Assembly: GCA_964607425.1 (NCBI GenBank)
Contig: CAZSKQ010000008.1
Coordinates: forward strand, 1-64,000
Direction of reading: 5' to 3'
Source: IDS-8 sp964607425
GTDB lineage: Bacteria > Pseudomonadota > Gammaproteobacteria > Steroidobacterales > Woeseiaceae
Length of the DNA stretch: 64,000 nucleotides
How positions within the stretch are numbered: position 1 is the first letter of the stretch; each line of letters begins with the position of its first letter. Positions 8,688 to 16,773 of the stretch are shown one piece after another. The notes under the pieces were generated by a model. The model was given only the letters and a program-made list of their open reading frames with translations. It searched no databases and had not been told where the DNA came from. The translations under genes and the position numbers were made by a program.

Positions 8688-11480
8688 ATGCCTGCCACAC
8701 TGTCGTTTGCCTGCCGTACTGTCCTAGTCCTGGCGTTGCTCGTGTACGGTGGCCTGGCACAGGCGGATGCCCTGGTGCAGGGGCGGGTAACCGATGCCGC
8801 AACCGATCGTCCGCTGGCCTCGGCCAACATCCGGCTGGTGGAGCTCAACCGCAACGCGACGACGACCCCCGGCGGCGAGTTCTCGATGTTCGGCGTGCCG
8901 GCGGGGCAGTACACGCTGCAGGTGCGCTACATCGGCTACCTGACGGAAGAGCGTACCATCACCGTTCCCGCATCCGGTGCGATCAACGAAACCGTGACAC
9001 TTTCGGCGCTCGGCGAAGAAATCGTGGTCACCGGCTACCGCGCGTCGCAGGCCAGCTCGCTGATGGACAAGCGGATGTCGGACATCATCAAGGAGTCCGT
9101 TACCGCGGATGACGCCGGCAAGCTCCCGGACCAGAACGCCGCCGAGGCATTGCGGCGCGTTACGGGCGTAACCTCGACGGTGGACCAGGGCGAAGGCCGT
9201 TACGTCACGGTCCGCGGCGTCGACCCGAGCTATACCAATGTTACGCTCAACGGCAGCGTGGTCGGCTCGCCGGAGGACACGCGGCGCGTGTCGCTGGATA
9301 CGATTCCCTCGGAGGTAATGTCCAAGATCGAGGTCGTGAAGTCGGTGACCCCGGACATGGACGGGAATGCGGTCGGCGGCTCCATCAACATCGAAACACC
9401 GAGCGCCTTCGACGACCGGGACGGCTCGTTCTTCTCGACCACGGCGGACGTCGGCTATTACGACATGAACGGCAAGTATCCTTCGCGGATCGCGCTGGCC
9501 TGGGGACGGGTGTTCGGCCCCGAGGGGCAATGGGGCGTCGTCCTGTCCGGCAGCTATTCCGATCGCAACTACGCGACCGAGAACCTGCAGGGCGGCGATC
9601 CCTGGGAAGAGGAGGGCGACTTTTTCATTCCGGATTCGCTGGTGCTGCGGGATTACCGTATTGAACGGGTGCGCAAGGGGATCGTTGCCAATTTCGAGTA
9701 CCGGCCGAGCGAGCGCCTGAAGCTGTACCTCAACAACCTGTACAACGCTTTCGAAGATACCGAGGTGCAGGGGGAGACCGTCTGGGATTACCGTAACGGC
9801 GACCTGCTGAACCAGACCGCAACCTCCGGCCTGTTCACGGAAGGTGAAGGGGAGCGGTTGATGTCCGAGCGGGTCGAAACCCAGATCATCCAGACGTCGA
9901 CATTGGGCGGCGAGTACCTGCTTGACAAGTGGATTCTCGATGCCTCGTTCACCTACGGCAAAGCGGAGCAGGATACGCCGACGGATCGCGAATGGTCGTT
10001 CGAGCTCGCGGAAGGCCTGCCGATGACCTACGACACGTCCGACCTGTTTTTCGATGTCGATGCCGGACCGGAATTCCACGATCCGTCGCTGTACGAATTC
10101 AACGAGTACAACCGCGGCGGCCAATTCATCGACGGCGAGAACACGGCGTTCGAGATCAACCTGCAGCGCCAGGTGGATTGGGGTCGCCATTCCGGCTACA
10201 TCAAGTTCGGCGCCAAGCGCATGACACGCGACAAGGACTCCGACCAGGAGCTGACCGTGTTCGACGGCTTCGCGGACGACCTGCTGGCGACCGGCTTCAC
10301 CCTTCCCGGGAAGGACGGCTTCTATTCCAGCGTGCGGCCGTACTACGATTTCGGGTTCCGCCTCGACTACGATGCAATCGAGAGCTTCTTTACGGATAAC
10401 GAAGCGGGATTCGAGGCCAGCGCCGCGGACACGGTTGCCGAATCGTTCGGTGCCGACTTCGACGTTTCCGAGGACGTTACCGCTGCATACCTGATGGGCG
10501 TAATCGACATCGGCCGTGCGACTTTCACCGGCGGCGTGCGCGTCGAGCGCACGGAAGCCGAGTTCTCGGCCTTCAGTATCCTGTTCGAGGACGGAGATGC
10601 GCTGCCGCCGACACGCGTTACCGGCGGCGACGACTACACGAACTGGCTGCCCGGCCTGCAGATGCGCCTGCAGCTCCGCGACGACCTGCTCCTGCGGGCG
10701 GCATGGACGAATACGATTGGGCGGCCGTCGTATGACGTCGCTGTGCCGTTCCGCCTGTTCGAGATCGAAGAGGACGAAGGCGAATTCGAGGGCGAGATCG
10801 AGGCCGGTAATCCCGACCTGCGGGCGCTCGAGTCGATGAACCTCGACCTGACGGTGGAATGGTACCTCGAGTCCGCGGGGCTCATTTCCGCCGGCATTTT
10901 CTACAAGGATATCGATAACCCGATCTTTACCCGGTTCAGGGAGCTCGAGGACGAAGACTTCGAAGGAAGGCACTTCAGCGAGCTGGTGATCGAAACCACG
11001 GACAACGCACAATCCGGCGAGATCCTCGGCGTGGAGCTGAATTACCAGCAGCAGTTCCGCGCGCTGCCGGAGCCGTTCAACGGGCTTGGGCTGGCGCTGA
11101 ACTACACCTGGTCGGACAGCGAAGCGACGGTTTTCGATCGTGAGGAGAAGGTGCCGTTTTTCCTGCAGTCCGATGCGATCGGGAATGCCGCTGTCTTCTA
11201 CGAGCGCAGCGGGTTCGAGGCGCGGCTGGCCTATACCTTCTTCAGCGATTACCTGGATGCGCTGGCAGCCGATCCGTCGCAGGACGTTTACATCGACGAG
11301 CGTGGCCAGCTCGATTTCAAGACCAGCTACGCCTTCACCGAACACGTGACCGCGTTCTTCGACTGGAAGAACATCACGGACGAACCGCTGCGCTTCTTCA
11401 GCGGCGACAACAAGGCGCGGCTCGCGGAGAACGAATTCTACTCCTGGAACATGTCGGCAGGCGTCCAGATCCAGTTCTGA
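8688..11480 (+). CDS. TonB-dependent outer-membrane receptor with N-terminal carboxypeptidase-like domain
   Basis: A 930-residue protein with a signal peptide (residues 1-25, cleavage after AQA), then a carboxypeptidase-regulatory-like beta-sandwich (~29-110), a plug domain (~125-240 with YVTVRGVDPSYTNVTLNGS and VKSVTPDMDGNAVGGSINIE) and a 22-strand barrel ending in an aromatic residue (QIQF). It belongs to the Caulobacter/Xanthomonas-type receptors that import plant glycans and other large substrates using TonB-ExbBD energy. The ATG at 8688 follows AGGGGGAGAG. An upstream TTG at 8601 would put 29 non-signal residues in front and overlap the promoter. Its position opposite an inositol catabolic operon suggests import of inositol, an inositol phosphate or an inositol glycoside. 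No inner-membrane transporter is visible in the window. Confidence 0.9.
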   Translation: MPATLSFACRTVLVLALLVYGGLAQADALVQGRVTDAATDRPLASANIRLVELNRNATTTPGGEFSMFGVPAGQYTLQVRYIGYLTEERTITVPASGAINETVTLSALGEEIVVTGYRASQASSLMDKRMSDIIKESVTADDAGKLPDQNAAEALRRVTGVTSTVDQGEGRYVTVRGVDPSYTNVTLNGSVVGSPEDTRRVSLDTIPSEVMSKIEVVKSVTPDMDGNAVGGSINIETPSAFDDRDGSFFSTTADVGYYDMNGKYPSRIALAWGRVFGPEGQWGVVLSGSYSDRNYATENLQGGDPWEEEGDFFIPDSLVLRDYRIERVRKGIVANFEYRPSERLKLYLNNLYNAFEDTEVQGETVWDYRNGDLLNQTATSGLFTEGEGERLMSERVETQIIQTSTLGGEYLLDKWILDASFTYGKAEQDTPTDREWSFELAEGLPMTYDTSDLFFDVDAGPEFHDPSLYEFNEYNRGGQFIDGENTAFEINLQRQVDWGRHSGYIKFGAKRMTRDKDSDQELTVFDGFADDLLATGFTLPGKDGFYSSVRPYYDFGFRLDYDAIESFFTDNEAGFEASAADTVAESFGADFDVSEDVTAAYLMGVIDIGRATFTGGVRVERTEAEFSAFSILFEDGDALPPTRVTGGDDYTNWLPGLQMRLQLRDDLLLRAAWTNTIGRPSYDVAVPFRLFEIEEDEGEFEGEIEAGNPDLRALESMNLDLTVEWYLESAGLISAGIFYKDIDNPIFTRFRELEDEDFEGRHFSELVIETTDNAQSGEILGVELNYQQQFRALPEPFNGLGLALNYTWSDSEATVFDREEKVPFFLQSDAIGNAAVFYERSGFEARLAYTFFSDYLDALAADPSQDVYIDERGQLDFKTSYAFTEHVTAFFDWKNITDEPLRFFSGDNKARLAENEFYSWNMSAGVQIQF

Positions 11481-11483
11481 CGC

Positions 11484-12217
11484 GTAGGAGCCCGCTCCAG
11501 GCGCCGGAATGATGCAGGCCTGCCGCCGATTTCACGGCAGCGGAACGATTTGACCATGNNNNNNNNNNNNNNNNNNNNNNNNNNNNNNNNNNNNNNNNNN
11601 NNNNNNNNNNNNNNNNNNNNNNNNNNNNNNNNNNNNNNNNNNNNNNNNNNNNNNNNNNCCGGAATGATGCAGGCCTGCCGCCGATTTCACGGCAGCGGAA
11701 CGATTTGACCATGGTGCGAATCGCCGCGGCAGGCCTGCGTCTGTAGGAGCCCGCCGTGCGGGCGACCCCACGGGCGACAGAACGACTGACCGTGGTGCGA
11801 ATCATGAGCGCCACCCGGTCGCCCGCATGGCGGGCTCCTACATTCGGCAGGCGTGCCGCCGATCCACGGCAGCGGAACGATTTGACCATGCTGCGAATCG
11901 CCGCGGCAGGCCTGCGTCTGTAGGAGCCCGCCGTGCGGGCGACCCCACGGGCGACAGAACGACTGACCGTGGTGCGAATCATGAGCGCCACCCGGTCGCC
12001 CGCATGGCGGGCTCCTACATTCGGCAGGCGTGCCGCCGATCCACGGCAGCGGAACGATTTGACCATGCTGCGAATCGCCGCGGCAGACCTGCGTCTGTAG
12101 GAGCCCGCCGTGCGGGCGACCCCGCGGCAGGCGTGCCGCCGATTTCACGGCGGCGGAATGATTTGATCATGGTGCGAATCGCGAGCGCCACCGGTTGCCC
12201 GCGATGCGGGCTCCTGC
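11484..12217. repeat. 177-bp tandem array of REP (GTAGGAGC) palindromes, interrupted by an assembly gap
   Basis: The unit containing TGCGAATCGCCGCGG recurs at 11715, 11892 and 12069, exactly 177 bp apart. Each full unit carries a REP head-to-head pair, GTAGGAGCCCGCCGTGCGGG (from 11743, 11920 and 12097) and its inverse GCCCGCATGGCGGGCTCCTAC (ending 11841 and 12018), joined by a non-palindromic linker. The third unit is truncated and followed by a diverged inverse REP (12193-12217). A 55-bp stretch (11504-11558) is repeated exactly after the gap (11659-11713), so the true copy number is unknown. No gene is evident in 11481-12312; open frames across it are repeat artefacts. Confidence 0.9.
11559..11658. 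other. Assembly gap (100 N)
   Basis: Exactly 100 undetermined bases lie inside the tandem array and are flanked on both sides by the same 55-bp sequence. This is a conventional scaffold gap of unknown real length where two contigs end in the same repeat. Confidence 0.99.
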
Positions 12218-12312
12218 GGGGCATTCCTTTTAGGCCGTGGCGATGGTTGCGCGTTGTCGTTTACAATCGCGAGCCTTCTTTATTCCCCGTTCAAAAGGAG
12301 CGCTAACCCGCT

Positions 12313-13140
12313 ATGACCGCTAAACCCGCGCCCGCCACCGACCGCCGGCAGACCATGGCCGCCAAGGCCGATATCCACGAGCTGTACGAAGAGGCGGTAC
12401 AGGACGTCGAGATGGAAGTCGACTTCCTGCTTTCGACTTTCAAGGAGCTGCGCGGTCGTACCCCGTATGTTTTCCGGGAGGATTTCTGCGGCACGGCGAG
12501 TGCGTGCTGCGAGTGGGTGCGTCGAGGGCGCAAATACCAGGCTATCGGCGTCGACATCGATCCGTCGGTCCTCGAATGGGGCCGCAAGAACCGGGTAGGA
12601 CGCCTGCCCGCCGAGGACCAGGCGCGGGTGCGCCTGTTCGAGTCCGATGTCCTGGATGTCGAGACGCCGCAGGTCGACGTCATCGCCGCGCTGAACTTCA
12701 GCTACTTCATCCTCGACTCGCGCGAGAAGATGCGCCGATACTTCAAGCGCTGCTTCGAGGCACTAAAAGACGACGGGATACTGTTCCTGGATATGTATGG
12801 CGGACCCGAAGCCCAGGAAGAGACAAAGGAAAAGACCAAGTACAAGCATTTCACCTACATCTGGCACCAGGCAACGTTCCACCCGGTGACCCATTTCGCC
12901 CGCTGCCACATCGATTTCAAATTCCCGGACGGCTCGAAAATCAAAAAAGCGTTCAGCTACGAATGGCGGCTGTGGACGCCTCCCGAAATCCGCGAACTCC
13001 TGCTCGAGGCAGGGTTCGTGAAAGCCACGGTCTACTGGGAGGGCGAGGACGAAGACGGCGAGGGTAATGGTGAATTCACCCCCGAAGAGAAGGGCGTCGC
13101 CGATCTCGCCTGGATAGCCTACGTGGTCGCGGAGAAGTAA
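12313..13140 (+). CDS. Class I SAM-dependent methyltransferase, substrate unknown
   Basis: A 275-residue protein with a Rossmann-type methyltransferase core. Motif I is FREDFCGTASACCEW (about residue 53), followed by the acidic SAM-ribose strand AIGVDIDPSVLEWGRK and motif IV VIAALNFSYFILDSRE. The C-terminal half has an acidic loop (WEGEDEDGEGNGEF) before the last strand. The substrate cannot be told from sequence, and the EDFCGTA form of motif I marks a conserved but uncharacterised group. AAAGGAG lies 12 nt before the ATG, and an alternative ATG is at 12355. TACAAT at 12262-12267 is a possible -10. It is a single gene between the repeat array and a two-component pair. Confidence 0.82.
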   Translation: MTAKPAPATDRRQTMAAKADIHELYEEAVQDVEMEVDFLLSTFKELRGRTPYVFREDFCGTASACCEWVRRGRKYQAIGVDIDPSVLEWGRKNRVGRLPAEDQARVRLFESDVLDVETPQVDVIAALNFSYFILDSREKMRRYFKRCFEALKDDGILFLDMYGGPEAQEETKEKTKYKHFTYIWHQATFHPVTHFARCHIDFKFPDGSKIKKAFSYEWRLWTPPEIRELLLEAGFVKATVYWEGEDEDGEGNGEFTPEEKGVADLAWIAYVVAEK

Positions 13141-13229
13141 CACCCTCGGCGTCTGTGACGTGCACACGGTCACGGATTCCCACATTGCCCTAGACTCGCT
13201 CCTGCCTCTGGCGGAAGACAACAAGGGCA

Positions 13230-14453
13230 ATGGAGAAAACCACAAGGCGGGCGGCAGGGCAGCCCGCGAGGACGGATGAGCGCTCCGGCGGTACGTGGCT
13301 GAGCGAGGACCAGCGGTATTCGCTGGTCCAGCGCATCGCCCGCCTGGAGGCGGCGCTCGCGCTCACGGCCGGCACCGTGCACGATGTGAACAACGTGCTG
13401 ACCGTCATCTCCGGCAACCTGTTCCTGCTGACGGAAAGCGTGCGCGACCAGCCACAGGTATACGAGCAGGCACGGCGCGCCCGTAACGCGGCCGAGCGCG
13501 GCAGTACGCTCCTGCGCGAGCTGCTTACCTATGGCCGAGATACGAATAACGAGACGCGCGCGATCAATCCCGCCGATCACGTCGCGGCGCTGCAGCCGCT
13601 GCTGGCGCGCGCGATCGGCGGCGATCACGTCCTGGAAGTAGACGTCGATTACGAGGCGGGTTCCGTCGATGCCAGCGCCGCGCAGTTCGAAAGCGCGCTG
13701 ATCAACCTGGCAATCAACGCGCGCGACGCTCTGAGCCGGCGCGGCACGGTGCGCATCAGCGTTCGGGGCGCCGAGGTCGACGGGCGAGAACCGGCACCGG
13801 GAAGCCTTTCGCGCGGCAGTTACGTCTGCATCGAAGTCGCCGATGACGGCTGCGGTATACCGAAAGAACACCTGGCACGGGTCACGGAGCCGCTGTTCAG
13901 CACCAAGCCGCCGGACCGCGGCAGCGGACTGGGGCTCAGCATGGTCAAGCGCTTCGCGGAACAGTCGGACGGCGCGCTGGCGATCCATAGCGCCGACGGC
14001 CAGGGTACCCGCGTGCAGGTCTGGTTACCGCGTTCGGCAAAGCTCGCGGAAACCACGGCCAACATGACGCTGCCGCTTTCAACTTTGCCCGGCGGCGACG
14101 AACGTATCGTACTGCTGTTGCGCGACGCGGATGTGCGCTCGTCGCTGCAGCAGATTCTTGAAACGCTCGGTTATTCGGTGCATGCCGCCGCAAGGCCCGA
14201 GCAGGTGGAGCCAATGTTCGCGCAGCCGCAGGCACCGTTGCTTTTGCTCGCCGAGCGCTCCGCCGATACGGCGGACGCCGAACGCCGCTGGCTACAGGAA
14301 TTCCGGAAAGCGAACGGCCGCCTGCGGCACGTGGCGCTCCTGCAGCCCGGTGCCGATCCGTCCGAGGTGGCCGCGGATGCCGACAGCTACCTCTACCGGC
14401 CCGTCAACGTGCTGGCGCTCGCGAAAATAGTGCGCCGCGTCCTGGAGGCTTGA
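13230..14453 (+). CDS. Cytosolic hybrid-type histidine kinase with degenerate receiver domain
   Basis: A 407-residue kinase with no signal peptide, membrane segment or recognisable sensor domain. The H-box is HDVNNVLT (His51), the N-box NLAINARDAL (~159-168), G1 DDGCGIP (205-211), the F-box TEPLFSTKP and G2 GSGLGLSMVKRF (231-242). The C-terminal ~115 residues (290-405) follow a receiver-domain pattern (IVLLLRDADVR, YSVHAAARPEQVEPMF), but the phospho-acceptor position reads LLLLAER (no Asp) and the conserved Lys is Arg389, so it is a pseudo-receiver. It ends one base before the REC-EAL gene starts and is almost certainly its partner kinase. The input signal probably reaches it through a protein partner or cytoplasmic ligand. 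Confidence 0.85.
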   Translation: MEKTTRRAAGQPARTDERSGGTWLSEDQRYSLVQRIARLEAALALTAGTVHDVNNVLTVISGNLFLLTESVRDQPQVYEQARRARNAAERGSTLLRELLTYGRDTNNETRAINPADHVAALQPLLARAIGGDHVLEVDVDYEAGSVDASAAQFESALINLAINARDALSRRGTVRISVRGAEVDGREPAPGSLSRGSYVCIEVADDGCGIPKEHLARVTEPLFSTKPPDRGSGLGLSMVKRFAEQSDGALAIHSADGQGTRVQVWLPRSAKLAETTANMTLPLSTLPGGDERIVLLLRDADVRSSLQQILETLGYSVHAAARPEQVEPMFAQPQAPLLLLAERSADTADAERRWLQEFRKANGRLRHVALLQPGADPSEVAADADSYLYRPVNVLALAKIVRRVLEA

Positions 14454-14454
14454 C

Positions 14455-15669
14455 ATGACGAAATCGCGCAGCGCGGCCGCGCGGCTGCTGGTGCTGGACG
14501 ACGATGCCGAAGTCGGCGACCTGGTTGGCGCGTTGGGACGGCGCGCGGGTTTCGAGACCGTGGTCACGTACGACGCCGGCGCCTTCAACGAGGAGCTCGG
14601 CCGCTGCGCCCCGGACCTGATTGTCCTCGACCTGCAGATGCCGGGCACGGACGGCGTCGAGATCCTGCGAGACCTCGCGGCCGGCGGTTCGGCCGCCAGC
14701 ATCCTGCTGGTGTCCGGTATGGACAACCGTACCATCGCCGGCGCCGAGCACTTCGGGCGCAATGCCGGCCTCAAAATGGCAGGCACGGTGCAGAAGCCGT
14801 TCACCCCCGAGGCGATGCTCTCCGAACTGTCGGCGGCGCACGAGGCGATGCGGCGGCTCACGCGCGCGGATTTGGTCCGTGCGATCGAGCAGGGCGAGCT
14901 CGCGTTGCGCTACCAGCCGGTCGTGCGGCGATTGCGCCCGGGCACGTGGCATGCGGAGTCGGTGGAAGCGCTCCTGCGCTGGCAGCACCCTTCTCTCGGG
15001 CTGCTCATGCCGTCGCAGTTCCTTGGACTTATCGACTCCGACCGCGGCGAGTTGATGAGACAGCTCACTGATTTCGTGTTTGAACGCGGCATCCAGCAGC
15101 TCCGGGTCTGGCAGGCCGACGGCTTTCATCTCGGCCTGCGTGTCAACGTGGCGGCCGGGCTGATCGCCGACGCGAGCTTTCCGGATCGGCTCGAATCGCT
15201 GTTGCACGAGCAGGAGGTCGATCCCCAGCTTCTGACGCTCGAGATCCGCGAGGCGGCCGATCTCGGGCTGTCGAGCAAGGGCGTGGACATTCTCACACGC
15301 CTGCGCCTCAAGTCGATCAAGCTGGCACTGGATGACTTCGGCGGCCCCGGTTCCAACCTGCACGCCTGGTACACGCTGCCGTTCGGCGAGCTCAAGATCG
15401 ATCGTGCCCTGACCGCGGACCTGGCCGATACCGCCGGCGCACCCATTCTCATGGGTGGGCTGGTCGACGTTGCCCATCGGCTGGAAATGGCCTGCTGTGC
15501 CGTCGGCGTCGAGACGCTCGAGCAGCTGAACGTGCTCGACGAGCTAGGCTGCGACCTCGCGCAGGGATTCTACGTCGGTGAGCCGTTGTCGGCCGCGAAG
15601 CTGCCACCGGCACTGGACGCCTGGACAGCGGAACTCGCGGGCGAAAAGGCGGAGTCTGCCTCCCGCTGA
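14455..15669 (+). CDS. Response regulator with REC and EAL domains (RocR-like), catalytic base replaced
   Basis: A 404-residue protein. The receiver (1-120) is intact: acidic pocket LDDDAE (15-17), phospho-Asp59 in LIVLDLQMPG, LVSG and Lys114 in TVQKPF. The EAL domain (135-395) has EALLRW (Glu171), Asn231, Glu263 (LEIRE), Asp293-Asp294 (LDDFGG), Lys314 (LKIDR), Glu353 and Gln370. The AEGVET loop reads AVGVET, so the glutamate equivalent to RocR Glu352, proposed as general base, is Val350. Loop 6 (DDFGGPGSNL) also deviates from DFGTGYSS. EAL domains hydrolyse cyclic di-GMP, but this one may bind rather than cleave it. It is co-transcribed with the preceding kinase (1-nt gap). Confidence 0.88.
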   Translation: MTKSRSAAARLLVLDDDAEVGDLVGALGRRAGFETVVTYDAGAFNEELGRCAPDLIVLDLQMPGTDGVEILRDLAAGGSAASILLVSGMDNRTIAGAEHFGRNAGLKMAGTVQKPFTPEAMLSELSAAHEAMRRLTRADLVRAIEQGELALRYQPVVRRLRPGTWHAESVEALLRWQHPSLGLLMPSQFLGLIDSDRGELMRQLTDFVFERGIQQLRVWQADGFHLGLRVNVAAGLIADASFPDRLESLLHEQEVDPQLLTLEIREAADLGLSSKGVDILTRLRLKSIKLALDDFGGPGSNLHAWYTLPFGELKIDRALTADLADTAGAPILMGGLVDVAHRLEMACCAVGVETLEQLNVLDELGCDLAQGFYVGEPLSAAKLPPALDAWTAELAGEKAESASR

Positions 15670-15681
15670 TCGCGCCGACCG

Positions 15682-15710
15682 CTGACCGCTACCTGCGATT
15701 CGCGTATAGT
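15682..15710 (+). promoter_or_regulatory. Candidate sigma70 promoter of the cyclase-FHA gene
   Basis: CTGACC (15682-15687, 4/6 to TTGACA) and TATAGT (15705-15710, 5/6) with a 17-nt spacer, just after the REC-EAL stop. Transcription would start near 15717. This leaves the cyclase gene able to be expressed independently of the two-component pair. Confidence 0.5.
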
Positions 15711-15747
15711 CACGCAAAAGGAAGGCGGGATCTCTACAAGCTCCTCC

Positions 15748-16644
15748 ATGGCAAAAGACCTCGAAGTCGCAATCCTGTTCGCCGACGTCGTGGGCAGCAC
15801 CCAGCTGTATGACGAATACGGGGATGCGAAAGCCAGCGAAACCGTTGCGCTCTGCCTCGACGTCATGAAGGATGCGACCCACCAGTTCAACGGCACGGTG
15901 ATCAAGACCATCGGCGACGAGGTCATGTCGACGTTCCCTACCGTGGACGACGCCGTGAGCGCTGCGAGCCAGATGCAGGCCCGTATCAGCGAGGAAAATT
16001 CCGGGCCGGGCCGTATCCCGGTCTCCATCCGCATCGGCTGCCACTTCGGCCCGGTGGTACAGGAACGCAACGACATTTTCGGCGCCGCCGTACATACCGC
16101 CAACCGCATGACGTCACAGGCCAAGGCCAGCCAGATCGTCATTTCCGGCCCGACCGTCGATCACATGGGGGACGAGTGGCGCAAGCAGACGCGCCAGATC
16201 GACGTCGCCACGGTGCGTGGCCGCATCGACGAAGTGGCGCTGTTCGAAGTAATGTGGCAGCCGGAAGAAGCGACCAGCATGCTGCCTACCATCGAGTGGG
16301 AGAACCGCGGGCACAGTGCCAGCCGGCTCGTCCTGACCTTCCGCGAGAAGACGGTCGTCGTGAACGACAAGCAAAAGAGCGTGAACATAGGCCGCGCGGA
16401 CGACAACGACCTGGTCGTCAAGGGCAACCTGATCTCGCGCATCCACGCACGGATCGAAATGCGCCGCGGCAAGTTCCTGCTCGTGGACCAGAGCACAAAC
16501 GGCACCTTCCTGCAGAACGCCCGCGGCGAGGAAACCTTCGTGCGCCGCGACACCACCGAGCTCACCGGCTCCGGCATCATCGGACTCGGGCGCGTTGCCA
16601 AGGGCGGTACCCCGCTCGCCATCCACTTCACCTGCGAAGACTGA
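15748..16644 (+). CDS. Class III nucleotidyl cyclase with C-terminal FHA domain
   Basis: A 298-residue soluble protein. The N-terminal ~165 residues are a class III cyclase catalytic domain with metal aspartates Asp13 (FADVVGST) and Asp57 (TIGDEVM), substrate-specifying Lys53 and Asp109 (adenine-type pair) and transition-state Arg120. In the GAAVHTANR stretch the usual Asn is His116, which may lower activity. Residues ~200-298 form an FHA domain (NIGRADDNDLVV, ISRIHARIEM, DQSTNGTFL) that binds phosphothreonine peptides. The likely product is cAMP, with the FHA domain linking it to a Ser/Thr kinase pathway not seen here. There is no Shine-Dalgarno at normal distance; AGGAAGG lies ~25 nt before the ATG. 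Confidence 0.85.
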   Translation: MAKDLEVAILFADVVGSTQLYDEYGDAKASETVALCLDVMKDATHQFNGTVIKTIGDEVMSTFPTVDDAVSAASQMQARISEENSGPGRIPVSIRIGCHFGPVVQERNDIFGAAVHTANRMTSQAKASQIVISGPTVDHMGDEWRKQTRQIDVATVRGRIDEVALFEVMWQPEEATSMLPTIEWENRGHSASRLVLTFREKTVVVNDKQKSVNIGRADDNDLVVKGNLISRIHARIEMRRGKFLLVDQSTNGTFLQNARGEETFVRRDTTELTGSGIIGLGRVAKGGTPLAIHFTCED

Positions 16645-16696
16645 GGTACCTGACCGGCCTGGCCGGGCGACCAGCCTGATGCGGCGCCACCCACCT

Positions 16697-16765
16697 GCAG
16701 GGGCGCGCACCGCGCGCGATGCCACACCCGCCGGGAGCAGCATCGCGCGCAATGCGCGCTCCTGC
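16697..16765. repeat. REP inverted pair between the cyclase and pckG
   Basis: GCAGGGGCGCGCACCGCGCG... (16697-16723) and the inverse copy ending GCGCGCTCCTGC (16740-16765) form two divergent GTAGGAGC-type palindromes. They sit in the convergent gap between the cyclase-FHA and pckG stops and may act as a bidirectional terminator or RNA-stabilising hairpin. Confidence 0.75.
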
Positions 16766-16773
16766 GCGGGCGG

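Noticed and set aside
8724..11345. 873-codon open frame antisense to the TonB receptor
   Set aside because: No domain or signal sequence, Arg/Gly/Val-rich shadow of a GC-rich gene; the plus-strand receptor is unmistakable.
11484..12217. Possible CRISPR array
   Set aside because: Period is 177 bp with identical linkers and no variable spacers; units are REP palindromes and no cas genes are nearby.
11687..12306. Repetitive open frames encoding repeated peptides
   Set aside because: They arise from the tandem repeat on both strands, lack starts with ribosome sites, and one runs through the N gap.
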